DNA of 64,000 bases from Apis mellifera. Taxonomy: Eukaryota > Arthropoda > Insecta > Hymenoptera > Apidae. The notes below the pieces were generated by a model. It had not been told where the DNA came from, searched no databases, and saw only the letters and a program-made list of their open reading frames with translations. Below are positions 26,121 through 39,245 of the stretch, in pieces. The stretch lies in assembly GCF_003254395.2 (NCBI RefSeq), contig NC_037638.1, forward strand, positions 12,049,086 to 12,113,085, given 5' to 3'. Made by a program: the position numbers and the translations under genes. Positions within the stretch are counted from its first letter, which is position 1. Every line of letters starts with the position of its first letter.

Positions 26121-26903
26121 ACAGAATATTTTATATCTTCATTGACGATCCCCTTTGATCATAATCTGCAACAAAAATATAAGAAAACAATTGTTGGGAA
26201 AACTTATTTAAAGATCATAATTTTCCTCTCTTACGATCAGCAATTTTAAATTTGCCAAAAGGAAATTGTTGTTTATCTTTAAAACAACATTAAAACTATA
26301 TATAGAATATCTTAAAAGCGTATCGTTAGGAAAAGCTGAAAGGATGTGTGTGCGCTCGTTAATTCATTGTTTCTATTAAATTATTTTTATATAATATAAA
26401 AGCTGCCATATAAAAGCAGTGAAAGGAAACTTTAACTTTTTGTAGATAAATTCTTTTATCAACTTTCTTGCGAAGAAAAAAGGCGCGGAACTTTTAACGA
26501 TTTAAATAGCCACGTTTCCAAGCTACCTATTCTTTCATTTTAACCAAATTAGCTTGTATTATGTATCAAACGTCTTTATGATTCTAAAAAAGTGTTCTTT
26601 ATCACTAACGTATACGAAGTTTCATGCTCATTTTATAGCCTTGTACAGCTTTTGTTAAAAATTTTTTTCTCATAATATCTCAAATAAAAATAAAAATACT
26701 TTTAATTTTTTTCTAATCTAAAACTAATATTGAAATTATTACAAAAATAATTGAAACATCATGATTTATTACAAACTATATAATAAAAAAAAATATACTG
26801 ATTTCCTTCACACATTTATCTTTTTTTTTAGATTTCAATTCAAACTCACCGAATTAATGGAAATAAGAAGTTATCAGTTTCGAACACTTGGAACAATGGA
26901 CTT

Positions 26904-29900
26904 TTACGTGTTGATATACAATTGATGATGGGCTTGGTGTTGACTCTGAAGTGGATGTTGCAACGAGTGTTGATGCTGGTGTTGATGTTGATGGGGATGT
27001 TGATGCTGTAGCGTCGGGTGTCTCGTGTTGAATCTCACGCTTCCGGTCAACGAACTTCCTCTACCATGGGTCCCAACAACGCTCGGTGTGTCGGACAGTT
27101 CGTCATCCTCAGCTCCTAGGCTACGGAACCTTACGAAACCATCTTCAGCGACGAGCATCGTCGAACCGGTGGTCGGGGTTTGTTCATGAACACCACCCCC
27201 ACTACTCTGCTGCACCGGTGTATGTCTACCGCGACTTTCCGAGTTTCTTAGAGTTTGTATCCCATTACCATGTCGGTTTAACGAGCCACGACCTTCGTGT
27301 GGGAAATGGCCCATGGTGCCTGATTTGCGAATGGAATGCCTTTCAAAAGTACCTACGACAATGATACATGTTATTAAACATACTATAGTTGAAAAAGAAA
27401 ATCATTTATTATTTTTTTTTTTTGTTTCACTATGGTTCGTGATATATCTATATCTTGTTTAAGCAAATCTAGAATTTTTTTGAGGGGATTGAAAGATACA
27501 AAGTAAAAAATAGAATAGAATAGAATAATTCTTTTTTATATGTTTTAATTGCATGCAAAGAAAATTTTATTCAGGAGGAAGAGGAGAGACTACTTTTGAG
27601 ATGTTAAGATAATCTTAGAAACAGGAATAGATGAATAATTATTGTTCAAGAATGTGGAGGAATTTGAAATTTGAATTAATGAAATTATTTAATTGAATTG
27701 TCAAAATGTTAAAATCAATCTTTTTATGAAATACAAAGGGAAAAGATATTTTAAATATTTGATCATAGAATTTATGTTTCAATATTAAGATATGTAGCCT
27801 TTAAAAAGGCAGAATAGAAAAAAATCAATGTTCCCAGACAATATGCTATTCCGCTCGCACCACCTTAGAGGTAATAGTGTGCCGATTAGAAGACAAAGCG
27901 TAGAAAGAACTGCTGATTTTGAGGTTTCAATATTGTATTAATACCGCGAGTCAGCGTTTTGAACTCCTCCCAAGACATATTAACTGAAATTGAACATTGC
28001 ACGATAACCTAATTTATATCATTTCGTATATTATAGGATTATTAAAAAAAAAAAATGAATAAATAAGTAGAATGAAATTAAGAGATTTCTAATCAATTTT
28101 AAAAGAATCAGTTCAAAGAACAACTAGATTGATAAAAAGAAAGATTCAAAGAAATGTCTATTATTTTTTCAATACTAAAAAAATTTGATCAAATGAGTCA
28201 TACACAAGATATATATAATATATAATCTTATAATTTCTCATAAAAATTGAAAAATAATCAAATTTTAAATTCTAATCTTTATATGGAACAAAATAATAAA
28301 AAGAAATTCGCGTAAATGACATATTCAGAATTATATATGGAAGTATAATCGCCATTTTAATATTGAAAAAAAAAATATTCCTAGAATTAGCTTTTTCACG
28401 AACCAGAAATGAGAAATAGTTCTTTAGTCGATTCTCAATTATGAAAATGCGCGTGCGCACACGCTTTCTCGATACCTGATATGTTCAAATGTTCGGGCAG
28501 CGTGTTCAGTGGGAAACTATCGTCGTAAACCTGTTTCCCAGTTCTCATTGTGTAATTCTGGATCGCCTGGTTGGTACTGCAGATAGCTGGGTAAAGCACG
28601 TCGTCCATATTCTCGGTGGAAGTCGAGCTACCGCATGGAAATAGAGCGAAGCCGGAGTGAACCGGGTGTTGTTGTAGCTGTTTCTCCCGTAACGGATACT
28701 GGGATAGACTGGCTACCCAGGCGAGGAGACCGCACACCGCCAATTCCAGCAATCTAACGGAGAATTGCCAGCCCCACCATAACCATGGATACGATTGTGG
28801 TCGTTCCTGGACGTTACCGAAGATACCGTACAGTTGGACGAATCCCATCAGGATGAAGAAAAGGGCGGTGGCGATGCTCGTTGTGATGGCGGTGCTCAAG
28901 GCCATGGTGGTAGGATCGGCACCGACCATGTGATTCGTTCCGGCCGTCTTGTTGTTCGTTAACAATATTTGCGTACGTACCACGCGATAAACGTACATGT
29001 AACCAAGCCCAAGCGTCACACAGACGATGATATAGATGCACTGACAGATCAACGGTAATATTTTCGCCTCGTCCTGATAACCAAGCACGTGCGTGGACAC
29101 GTGAAGCGAGACGCAAAGGACTACGTGAATCGTGGAAGATAGAACCAGCGCGGCTGGCGACAGGAACCTGTTGTTCAGTGAGGGCGCCTCCGAGCAATGA
29201 GCCAAGTACAGAACCAAAGTGGCGAACGCCGTCGATAACAATGGTGCCGGTAGGTACATGAGCACTCGGGATAAAGGCTCGGGCAGTGAACGGCCTAGAT
29301 TATAAGCGTCGTAAAACAAGTGAAAACACCTCAAGGTGCACACGGTTGTGAGAAGCAAATGGACCGTGAGGAAGTACGATTGGGTGAGTAGATTCGTTGC
29401 CTCGTTGAAACGTACGATCTTGTAGATCGAATATAGGGCCATTAAAGTGAACATAATTGCTGCTATATACACGTGGAGGAACCATGCGATCCGCCATGTG
29501 GATTCAAGCGGATGCGTCGTATCGATCTGCGGTACGGTTCGATCGCTTGCCTCGTCCGGCCTCTTCGGAGGTGGAGCGGGGGGTTGCGGCTGGGGATACG
29601 GAAGCCTCTCCGTATCCACGATCTCGATATTCTCCGTTTTGAAACCGTTCTCGTTCCTCAGACCGTGGTAACTGTCGTCATCGTGCCTTTTCGTATTCGG
29701 CAGATTGAAGATGGTCGGTTGCGTGACAGATTTCGACGAGTCCAACGTGCTGAACAACGTTCTGCCCGTTGTGCTCGATGGCGTTGTCATTTTTTCCGTG
29801 GTCGGGATCACGGGTGCGTTTTGCCCAGGATTTCTCGTGGTCAAAGGTTTCAGTAGTATCTCCGGTATATCTTGCTTACGCCCGTTGCTGCCCGACAATA

Positions 29901-30621
29901 TCCTCGAGATGCTGGGATAATGCAGAGTCGGTACAAACTCGTTCGTACTATTGTTGTTGTTGTTTCTCCTGTCCGGCTCGCTCGAGTCCAACACGTTCTG
30001 CTCCTTGCTGGGCGTATTCAACGGTTTGTTCCTTGAATGAGAGTGTCTCTCCGGCACTTGGGATGGACCCTGGAGGTCAGGCGGCCTGATGGGTATTCTC
30101 TCGTGAGCCGGGGTCCCGCTTGGCGGTGGTACCGGTCTCTTCATACTCGAATGGACGTCCGAGTTTGTTCCCCTCAGCGTTGGCTTGTTCGCGAATGGAT
30201 GAAGGTACTCGGGCGGTAGAGGGGGGGTGAAGAGGGCGCGAGAGGGAGGGGCGTACGAAGGTAATTCACGAAAGGCCGGCGACATGGTAGCCCGGGGAAC
30301 GGGGGGATACCTGACCGATGGTATCGACGGGCTCGTCGTCGTTGTGGTCGTGGTGGTGGTCGTCAAAGGTGACGGCACCGTCGAAAGGGTTGTACTGGCC
30401 GAAACTTGAGCATCATAAGCTGGCACGCTGCGTTTCGTGGTTGCCGAGCTGTGCGCCACTTTGTTGAATATCGCCGCCAGATTTTTCTCCAACGCGGTGT
30501 TGTCAAGATTGAAGATCGGGCTATTGGGCCCACCATCGCCGCTCGCCGAACAAATCATAATCGAGTAGGGGGACAGGACGAGCGGTAACAACGGCAGAAA
30601 AAGCCGCATCATTGGGGTCAT
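26904..30621 (-). CDS. Proline-rich multi-pass membrane protein, PRRT3/PRRT4-like
   Basis: Exons in transcript order: 28476-30621, an optional microexon 27945-27983, and 26904-27352; total 864 aa, or 877 aa with the microexon. Residues 1-25 form a signal peptide (LFLPLLPLVLSPYSIMICSA). Residues 26-370 are a Pro/Thr/Ser-rich, probably glycosylated ectodomain with a Thr10 run. Seven hydrophobic segments follow (about 376-402, 414-434, 454-476, 486-515, 520-550, 572-600, 611-640), with blocks TWRIAWFLHVYIAA, CTLRCFHLFYDAYN and YPWLWWGWQFSVRLLEL. This order (proline-rich ectodomain, then a membrane domain of this type) is that of vertebrate PRRT3/PRRT4, whose molecular function is unknown. The cytoplasmic tail ends in a His/Gln-rich tract. 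The main exon is strikingly GC-rich for this region, so its other frames are open too. A good acceptor (GGTTCAG|GTTCT) at 30645 suggests a spliced 5' UTR. Reading through the donor at 28476 would end 13 codons later. Confidence 0.8.
27945..27983 (-). CDS. 39-nt phase-neutral microexon of the PRRT-like gene
   Basis: Between the main and last exons the minus strand has AATTTCAG|TTAATATG ... CTCGCG|gtatta. The 39-nt block enters and leaves in phase 1, exactly like the junction it interrupts, and would insert about 13 residues, V-NMSWEEFKTLTR, giving LNIS-VNMSWEEFKTLTR-GTFERHS. The block is GC-richer than its intron and uses no rare codons. The insert lies in the cytoplasmic tail. Phase, splice sites and sequence together make a real, probably alternative, exon likely. 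Confidence 0.6.
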
Positions 30622-30645
30622 GATGATGTGTTTTGGTAACAGAAC

Positions 30646-33600
30646 CTGAACCAGTACGGAAAAGAACCGTAAAATTCAGTCGAGCATCGGTTCATTCCAT
30701 AACCAGAAGTGGGAAACGTGGAGAGCTTGTTGCTGGCACACACGCGACAATGAACGCGGTTTTTTTTTTTTAAGGACACTTGTGAAGACGTCTGTGTATC
30801 TTCTTTTAATCCCTATATACTTTCTTCTCTCCCCTCTGTGTGTTCTTTACAAATTTCTTTATTCGGTATTACAAATTGCAGGCCAGTCTCGTTTGCAAGG
30901 AAATAAAAAATGTTACATTCCTAAATGTTGGCCAAGTAATTTAAACCTTCTTCAATATAGTCTCTATTGTTGCGGCGCTGTTTGTCAATGGCATTTATTT
31001 CCACTTATATAGAAATTATATATCACTGGCCTGATCTTTGGATGCGATTTTATTTCAAGCAGTTGAATTTTTCTTAAAACGCTTTCAATTTTCTTTCTCT
31101 CTCTTTTTCAATAACTATATTTGTATATATATTTACATTTTACTAGAAAAATTCTGCGAGATCAATTCGTCGATAAAGAAAATTAAATTGAAAATTAATT
31201 AGTGGACCACTGGATATCTATACTTGAAACTTGCTCTTTCTTTCAATTGTATAGAAGCAATGTATGTACAGCACATATAATACGCCACCAAAACTTCCCT
31301 GATTTTCTCTATTTCTAATTATATATATATATTTATATAAATATAGTAGTAGAAGAGGATTCCACATACGATCAACTATTACCGTTTTGTCTCTTCCACT
31401 TCCATTATATTATATCATTGGGATTCAATAAGCCACGGATTATTTCGCCGTGATGATAACGACGTTACAACGCTGCCTTGTTCTCGAGGCTGGACTCGAT
31501 TTAAAACCTATCTACTTTCACGGACGATAGAACGTCGGCGAACTTGTTAGCTGGGCTTAATCGGATATCATCATTGCTCGAAGCCATCCCAGATTCGCGA
31601 GAGCCTCGGGCGAAACCTGAATTCTTGAGGGTACATTTAATGTCTGGAATCACTCCTAGCTCCTTCTGGATGGGATGTTCTCGCATTTACCGTATCCATT
31701 CATTTCCTCGAAACGTGCGCGCCACTGTTTTCTACGTCTACCTTCTATGTCTCCGCTTCTTCTAATCCCTTCTCGTCTTGCACTCTCTTTTTCTTTCTTT
31801 GTTATTCTTATTTTTCTTATACGCGTCCTTTTGTACACTTGCAGGTTATTTTTCGCCTCTCCCAATCTGCCTTCTTCGTACGGTTATCATCTGTAAAAAA
31901 TATTTTTCCGTTAATTTTTTCTTCTATGATATAGATAGATTTGTTGTTGGCTTGAGTTATTTATAATTGAAAAAAGTGTTATTAAAAAATATCATTAGAG
32001 ATATAATTTTAATTATGATATATTTTTTTTAACAATGTATTAATGAAATATTTAATATTATATTGTGATGTTTAATACTTTTGAAAATAAAAAGGAGAAG
32101 TTTAATTTTGAACAAAGTTACGTATATATTTATTTCAAAAAAAACTTTGGTAACTGTCAATTGAAAATATATTTTAATTACACAATAATTTTATATCGTA
32201 TTAAAATTAAACGCATAAATTTACAATATACCGTGAGTCGAAATAATTTTGACATAATTCAATTAAAATTATAATTGAATTTTATCTACAATTTATTTTT
32301 GGATATTTGTTGATTTCGAATGAACGCGACAATGAAATTTTGTAATAAAATCCGGCACGGAAGATAATGCAGGTTATGATAACGAATTACTTTAGTAACC
32401 ATCAGAGATAGAAATTTTATGACATATTTTGATTAACATGGTTGTTTTCAATCTCGAAGAGTTAATATAGAGATGCCATTACATTTATTTCCGCATGAAT
32501 ATCTTTAATTAACCTTTAATAACATTTTATAACAAGTGACTTCTTTGATATAATAATTTATCAACTAATAATATAATTACAACAAGGGATTTCTTTGACG
32601 TCCCTTAACTTACCAACTGAAGATATTAATGAATTATCGAGTTACGATTTATTAAAAAACAGTTTAATGTAATTTTAAAAATTGTAAATTATATGTTGTG
32701 AAACGCGAAAAATAATTTTTGTTAAGAACTAATTAATTATTTTTTATTTTCATTTCGTTTAATCCAAATTTAAATTGTATATAACTTAATAAGTCTCAAT
32801 AACATTTTTGTAATTTTTTTTATAGATTCTAGAATTGATTCCCCAAAAATGTCCAACAATTAATGTTGTATTAAATATTTAATGAATAGTTAAATTGTAA
32901 AAATGACGAAATAAATTAAAAAATTACTCGAATTTTAACTTTAATTATCAAAAAAAAAAAAATCACTATATAATAATTTCAGAATATATCTATATCTTGT
33001 AGTATGTTTCATGTCATTAATTGGCAGAATGAAGAATTTTTTGTAACAAAGAAAAGACATCATAGGAATAAACGAATAAATGGGTCATACAGCAGAGAAA
33101 TTAAAGATTGGAAGCGAGTTCTCAATATGGCACTAGTAAATGTAGGTCCTAGTGAAATAGCACTTCTATAGAATATAGGGAACATAGATAAGGCACGTAA
33201 CCCAATACGAAAAAAGAAGAAAAAGAAGGCTGAAGTTCCACTTAGTCTCTCATCGATGATACAATACTGCGAGACCCGATTTAAAAAATTTAATTTTATG
33301 GTAACAATAGATCAAGCGATCCGCACCAACTAATCCAGAATATTAAATTTCAAATATATGCAGTGTGTTAATATATATTCGTAGAACATGAAGATTCTAT
33401 AGATTCTATTCGATTTTAAAAGTCAAAATAAAAATTACCAACATACAAAAATATTTGTTACTTATTACGTTATAAGCAATTTGAGGTTATGTTAGAACAA
33501 ACTTATTCCGTTTCCATCTTGTTTCATCCAATACGAAATTAAATTGTTCATGATTCAATAATAAATAAGCTTGAAATATATATTTTTGTGTATCAATGTT

Positions 33601-35656
33601 TGTTTATTTTGTTCATTCTGGAATTAATATCTCTAAAGATGTTCCACAAATAATATTAATTATATGTATAACATAAAGTTCCGTAACGATCATAAATCTC
33701 TACCAATTACAATAATTCCTCTTGATAATATATCAGGATTTATTAACAAGAAAGATCACTGTTCTAGAATTGTCAATATTATCATATTTCTAATTCTCTT
33801 TTAGCAAGAATTATATGCAATTGTAAAAGATCAAGACAATTCATTATCCACAGTCTAAAGTATTTATTAATTCGAAAATACGTGCTCGAAATAATCGATG
33901 AGATTCGGTGTGAGAATCAAATTTCTTTCTCGTTAGCCATTTTATTCCATTCGACACGCTCGAAGGTTGCCCCGAGGCTCCATTCCCAAAAATTGGCAAC
34001 GATAGCGATTAGTTAGAGAAACGTTTAACGAGTAAAAGTTTGAACATCAAAGCGGGCCACCACTATTGTGTACGAAAAAAAAAAAAAACCGTTAGACGCT
34101 TATTCGAGCGGAATAGTTTCGGGAAGTTGCGGTAGATGGCACTTGCGTCTCTTCTCATCAAGGCAAAAATCTATTATCGAGACATTATCGTACAACGGCT
34201 CGGCGAAACCACGAAACGTATTTAACGGAAATACAGATTTTCATTTCAATAAATGATCGGGGGATGCGAATTCTCGTTTGCAATAGAATAAACGAGGAAA
34301 ATTCGAGAGATATACAAAACAGTGTATAATGCGGGATTTAACCTCGTAATCGATGATTAACGTGTTGCGTGGATTACATTCGCTCACGTGTAAGCACGGA
34401 AAATCACTATTCGTATTAAACAACGGAAGCTTGGAGATCTCTGTTTGATTTTCGATGAAATTTCATTTTACTAAACACTAATTTACGTCTAACAAATTTG
34501 CCTGGCTAATTGTACTCGAGCCAATGCACTTCTGTCAAGCTATGTGATCAAGAAAATTAGAAAATAATTTTTAGAGAATTATAAATATTTTTTTATTATT
34601 GTCATATTATTATTTGTATTACAATGAAAATTTTCTATAATAAATTTATTTATATATTATATATTTTTATTTTCTATAATAATTTTCTATAATAAAGTAT
34701 TTACTTATTTCAATTCTATTCTGGAAATGAAATAAATTATATCATAATTTATTGCTGTGAATATTAAAAAAAATATAGAATATCATAATGATATGTAAAT
34801 GTTAAATATTTTATATTCGCTATGACATAGATTTTTAATATTTTTCTTGAATGCACGTACGAGTTTCATCCTTAAAAATAAAATTTTATTAATCTACTTT
34901 ATTTTAAATGAATGAATTTTTTATGCAATAATGAAGAGAGCTCATAGTTTATTTAGCTTATTATGAAAATGAATCGTGTCTCAAAAAACATTGAAAAATC
35001 CTGTGTTAACCACATTAACTTATAATTCAAAAAAATGCTGGGGAGAAAATTTAATTTTGTTTAAAATTTCAAATTTTCAATCTCGATAATTGCATTGAAT
35101 CGCCTCTATTATATTCTATGCATAAATAAATGAGAAAAATTCATCAGATTTTTTTCCCTCCCTTAATTTAAATATTAGATCTTTTCATTATCTGTTAATT
35201 AAATTCTTATTGTATCAAAATATGATAAAACTTTACTTCAAATTTTCATCTTGCGTTTAAGTTAAATTATTTTCACAATCGTTCTCCATAATTTACGAAT
35301 AAAGTTTTATCTAATAAAAATCCATCTCAACAATTAAATAATTATTTCCAACAATAATTGTGATATTTATAGTTTTGTTATTCTACATGAATAATTAAAT
35401 GAAAAAAATATTCTAACAAATGTGATCTAATTAGTTTGAATTATTCGAATAATTTTAAAATAATTTTTCCTAATATTTATTAGGATTTTTTAAAAATTTA
35501 TTTAGTGAATATTATTTATCCTAAAAGTTACTATTATTATCTTTATCACTCTTTATAAAAAATTTTAACATTCTAACAGGATTAAAAATTTCGATTAAAA
35601 TTAATGATTCCAATTTATTCAATATTTTTGTGACGAAGTAAATTATACACATACAC
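30646..35656. other. Non-coding flank upstream of the PRRT-like start exon
   Basis: No coding exon recognised. Contents by eye: a T-run at 30759, CT-rich stretches near 31090 and 31760-31810, and AT-rich DNA from 32 kb. A less AT-rich island at 33900-34240 contains inverted half-sites GTTGCC (33968) and GGCAAC (33995) and a GTGCCATCT-type motif (minus strand, about 34122-34145). Probably 5' intron or promoter DNA of the PRRT-like gene. Confidence 0.35.
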
Positions 35657-36040
35657 AGGATGTTTCAGAAATCAACCAACCAGAATTGGTGATTCCTGAA
35701 ATGACTTTTCAACAACTTTTTTCTTTATAAAAATTTTTTGTTTTAGTTTTGGTCGACGAGTTATTAATGAAAAATACCGATTAATTACAGAGAAACTCTG
35801 ATGTAGCGTTGGGTATGCGCCGCTGGCGCGAACAAACAAGTCCAAGTCAAATATGTGTCGAACTTTTAATTATTCAACACATTTATTCGAAACGTGTTAT
35901 TTCAACTTGTTCGTCGAGTGATTCGAGTTATTGTTATTTTTCATTAATAACTTTGTTAATAAAACTGAAACGAAAATTTTTGCGAAAGTTGTTTGAAATC
36001 ACTTCAGAAATTATCAATTGTCGGTCGATTTCCAGGACAT
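35657..36040. mobile_element. MITE-like element with about 110-bp inverted ends (copy A)
   Basis: The left arm (about 35660-35774) and the reverse complement of the right arm (about 35932-36040) align over their length: both begin ATGT..., carry GAAATC(A/G)ACC, ATT(C/T)CTGAA(A/G)TGA and ACAAC, and end with TTATTAATGAAAAAT. Differences between the arms are largely C/T and A/G transitions, as expected of an old element. The centre has a GC hairpin GCGCCGCTGGCGC (35818-35830). No transposase frame is present, so it is non-autonomous. A diverged second copy lies at 59.07-59.35 kb in the same orientation. The transposon superfamily cannot be told, and no clean target duplication is visible. Confidence 0.65.
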
Positions 36041-37973
36041 TTATATACACGTTCTCAGATGCATTGCACGAGTAAATATAATTATTCGGTTAATTTTTAT
36101 CAATAATATTACTTGTAAATGTTAAAATATTAAGGAATAGATTTTTTAAATATTAAAAAAATATTAACATCATAAACGATAATACTACGAGTATTATGTT
36201 ATTGATAATTATTAATTTTTTTTTTGTTTTTTATTGCTGAATAAAGTTTAGGTAATTTAATTCTCCAACTTGAGGAGGAAAATTATATGTGTATATATAT
36301 TTCGTGAGATATTCCAAAATTTCGAGGCCTCGAGGATTGAAACATGGTTCGAGAATACTCGGATATCGGAATCCGATAGAATTTTGTTTCGTGAAACTGT
36401 CTTACAATTAGAATAAACTGCCGATATACCAAATGATGCTCTGCTCTTATTATTGATCACGTGACTCGACAGATCGATGATTGTTTATTTAATATCTTGT
36501 GAAAATGAAATGAAAAACTACGATAACATAATTATTTTTTTCTGCACTATTATTAACGATTGAAATAAAAATTTTTAATTTATTCATTTGTGTTATTGTA
36601 TTTGTAAAAAATTTGATATCAAAATGGTACTACATAATATATTCTAAAGTGAAATTAAATGAATTAATTGAAATCTGATTCTTTATTTTTCAACTTCAAA
36701 AACAAAAATATAAAAAACAAAATCAATACAACATAAACTAAAATTTTTATAAAATTTGTATAAATAATTTTTGTTACAACGTATTCATAAATTGGAATTG
36801 AAAGATTTAAATGGAAAACAACTTAAAGAAATATTTGTATGATTTAATATTTTTTATTTGAAAACGATATGAACGATGCGCATACGTTGATTTTTTTTTT
36901 CAAAATAAATAATCGTTTGCAAGCTGGCATTTATTTAGAATTATAATGCAATTTATCGACTGTGATTTAACGATTAATTTGGCAAAGTAGACTGTATATG
37001 TGTATATTATACTCTCTGTAATATTCTGTTTTTGTTAATTTACTCACTCACTGTATTGCCAAATTGTATTTTCTTATTGTTCCAATTGTGTTGAAGAATT
37101 GATATCGCGTGGTTGAATATTATCGATGTTGAATGTGCAGAGAATTTGTTAAAAATGAACGATTCAATGAGATGAAAAATGTATCCTCGATTAATTTCAA
37201 ATCTTACAACTTAATTTATTTATATAGAATAAATTACTTGTATAAATAACTTCCTTTCACAAGTTACATTGTGATGTAAAATAATAAAAAAAAAATCTAA
37301 CAAAAAAAATTTCTCAAAATGTTAAACCGCTCGTGTAATCGTATACGACAGATTTCGTACCAAGTTACATGGACTGTTTAATGTGCTGAGCATGTTCCTT
37401 AAATAACAACAGCGATGAGAAGTACATCCTGTTTTCTAAAGTTACTATAAAACAATCTTTATATCGAACGTTCAAATATTTTAGGCTTCGAATTATATTT
37501 TTGGATCGATCTTCCATAAAATCTCAATTTCTTAATAGAAAGGTTTCAGTCTATATATAAAAAAGTAGCTCAACAGTTCGTTTTGATCACTAAATATAGT
37601 AGATGCACAAAGAGATTGACTTCTGTTAAAAAAAAAATGGCAAATTGTCATTGAAAATAATAGCTTGAAGAGGACGCATTTTAACATCACGAATATATTA
37701 AGAAAAAAAAGGGTTCGAGTCAAACTAATTTCTTAAATCAACTTTATATTTTGTTATCTCGCTATATTGTTCGAAATCCAAAACACAGTGGACAATTTTT
37801 TTTGTGTTTATTTTTTACTTATAAAACATAAGTAAAAAAACAATCATAGGGAATTATTGGTCGGTAATGTCGGTTACGCAATTATCTTCTTTAATTATGC
37901 TTCTTTCCAATAGCTGGCGCTTTTTGTACTGATTATGAGAACGCAAATTCGAAGCACACAATGTTTATTTCCC

Positions 37974-38060
37974 TATATATATAATACACGTGCTATACAC
38001 GTACGGTCGCGCAGTAAGCAGTTAGCAGCGATCGAGAGACGAGCAAGCGAATAGTTAAAG
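37974..38060 (+). promoter_or_regulatory. Possible plus-strand TATA promoter
   Basis: A TATATATAATAC tract is followed about 30 bp later by GCGCAGTAAGCAGTTAGC, which contains CAGT initiator-like cores, and then by about 400 bp of GC-richer DNA typical of a 5' leader. No protein-coding exon can be attached, so any transcript would be non-coding or spliced far away. Confidence 0.2.
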
Positions 38061-39190
38061 TCACGCGAGGAATTCAACTCTGCAACGAGACGAATGAACG
38101 TGTATGCGGACGTGCGCAAACCTGATGCACCGCGGGGATTAACAGCGTTCACTTTCACGTGCAATTATCTGCTTTTACGAGTGTGTCTCTCGGGAAACAT
38201 TATCGCGCGAGGTAGTAACGATAGTCCTCTTGTTCCCCCTTCATAGAGGGGACAAAGACGAGAGAAATGGATGGTTGAGACTTGGTTGGTGGGCGAGAAA
38301 TTTTCCAATTCCACTTTGTTAGTTGTAACAGGTTGTTTTCTCGTGCGATCGAAACGTTTACACGCGATCATTACTTTATTTCCGCGCAGCACGAGCGCCT
38401 TGGGAATTTTGTTTGAAGAAGTGCAAGCGCGAGATACGCATATAGATATACACACGAATTTTAGAGGATATTGATGCTAAATGCAAAGAAATTTTTTTAC
38501 GCTTATTTTTTTTTTTTTATTTTACTTTTTCTTTTTTTCCTTTTATATTAAGCTATTTTTATTTTTATAAAAATATTTACCGATCGGTAAAGAAGATTTT
38601 ATCATTTAAAGTTATACGTATATAGATTTCTATACTTACAATCTTTTAAAAATTTCAAATTAAACTTCTTCGATTATTTCGTTCACTTATCAACTTATGG
38701 ATTATCATCTATTTAGAAGTTTGAATTTTAAAAAAGTAAAATAACGAGAAGAGAAAAGCGAAACTGAAACTGATTAATTAAGAAAGAACCTATGAACCTC
38801 TTTGAATTCAAGATTAAAAAACTTTCCCCTTACTCGAGGAGATACACAGTGGCTAATGAAGTATCATCCTATGACAGACAAAAAAATAATATTTCAATAA
38901 TTCGCAGATATATTCGCGGCTAAAACTAGTAGAATAGCGAACAGTTTAGAAACTTTAATGTATCCAACGTTCCAACATTGAAATTCCCTAGAAACAGAGA
39001 CAGATTGTCATCTCTCACGAAACAAACACGAATTCTGTTAATTGGCAATTTCGCTTTCTCCAATACAAACTTTCGCAACTATGGATATTCATGAGGGTTT
39101 AAGCTCCGTTCTCATTTTCGTTATTATTTCATTTTTCCTTATTTTCATCTTGGTCCATCGACATCATCTTTCCTATTTAACAGTTTACGC

Positions 39191-39194
<4 letters not shown>

Positions 39195-39241
<47 letters not shown>
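39195..39241. repeat. (CT)n microsatellite, about 47 bp
   Basis: An uninterrupted CT dinucleotide run, visible directly. Confidence 0.95.

Positions 39242-39245
<4 letters not shown>

Larger units (their letters stand above)
21377..26903. other. Spacer between Asf1 and the PRRT-like gene, possibly including a long 3' UTR
   Basis: The left 2.5 kb is AT-rich like the rest of the first half. From about 24.1 kb the composition becomes richer in GC and in mixed sequence (24152-24500, 24740-24920), with an A22 tract at 23942-23963 and poly-T tracts near 24088, 25838 and 25990. No splice-supported coding exon is visible. The right part lies directly 3' of the PRRT-like gene and may be its long 3' UTR. 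A CTCF-like motif at 26105-26120 is listed separately. Confidence 0.4.

Noticed and set aside
28814..30588. Many long plus- and minus-strand frames overlapping the PRRT-like exon
   Set aside because: They are by-products of the GC-rich codon use of the real minus-strand frame; none has membrane segments or motifs of its own.
33105..33290. Less AT-rich block that at first resembled a ribosomal RNA fragment
   Set aside because: I could not align it convincingly with any conserved 18S or 28S segment; only short chance matches were seen.
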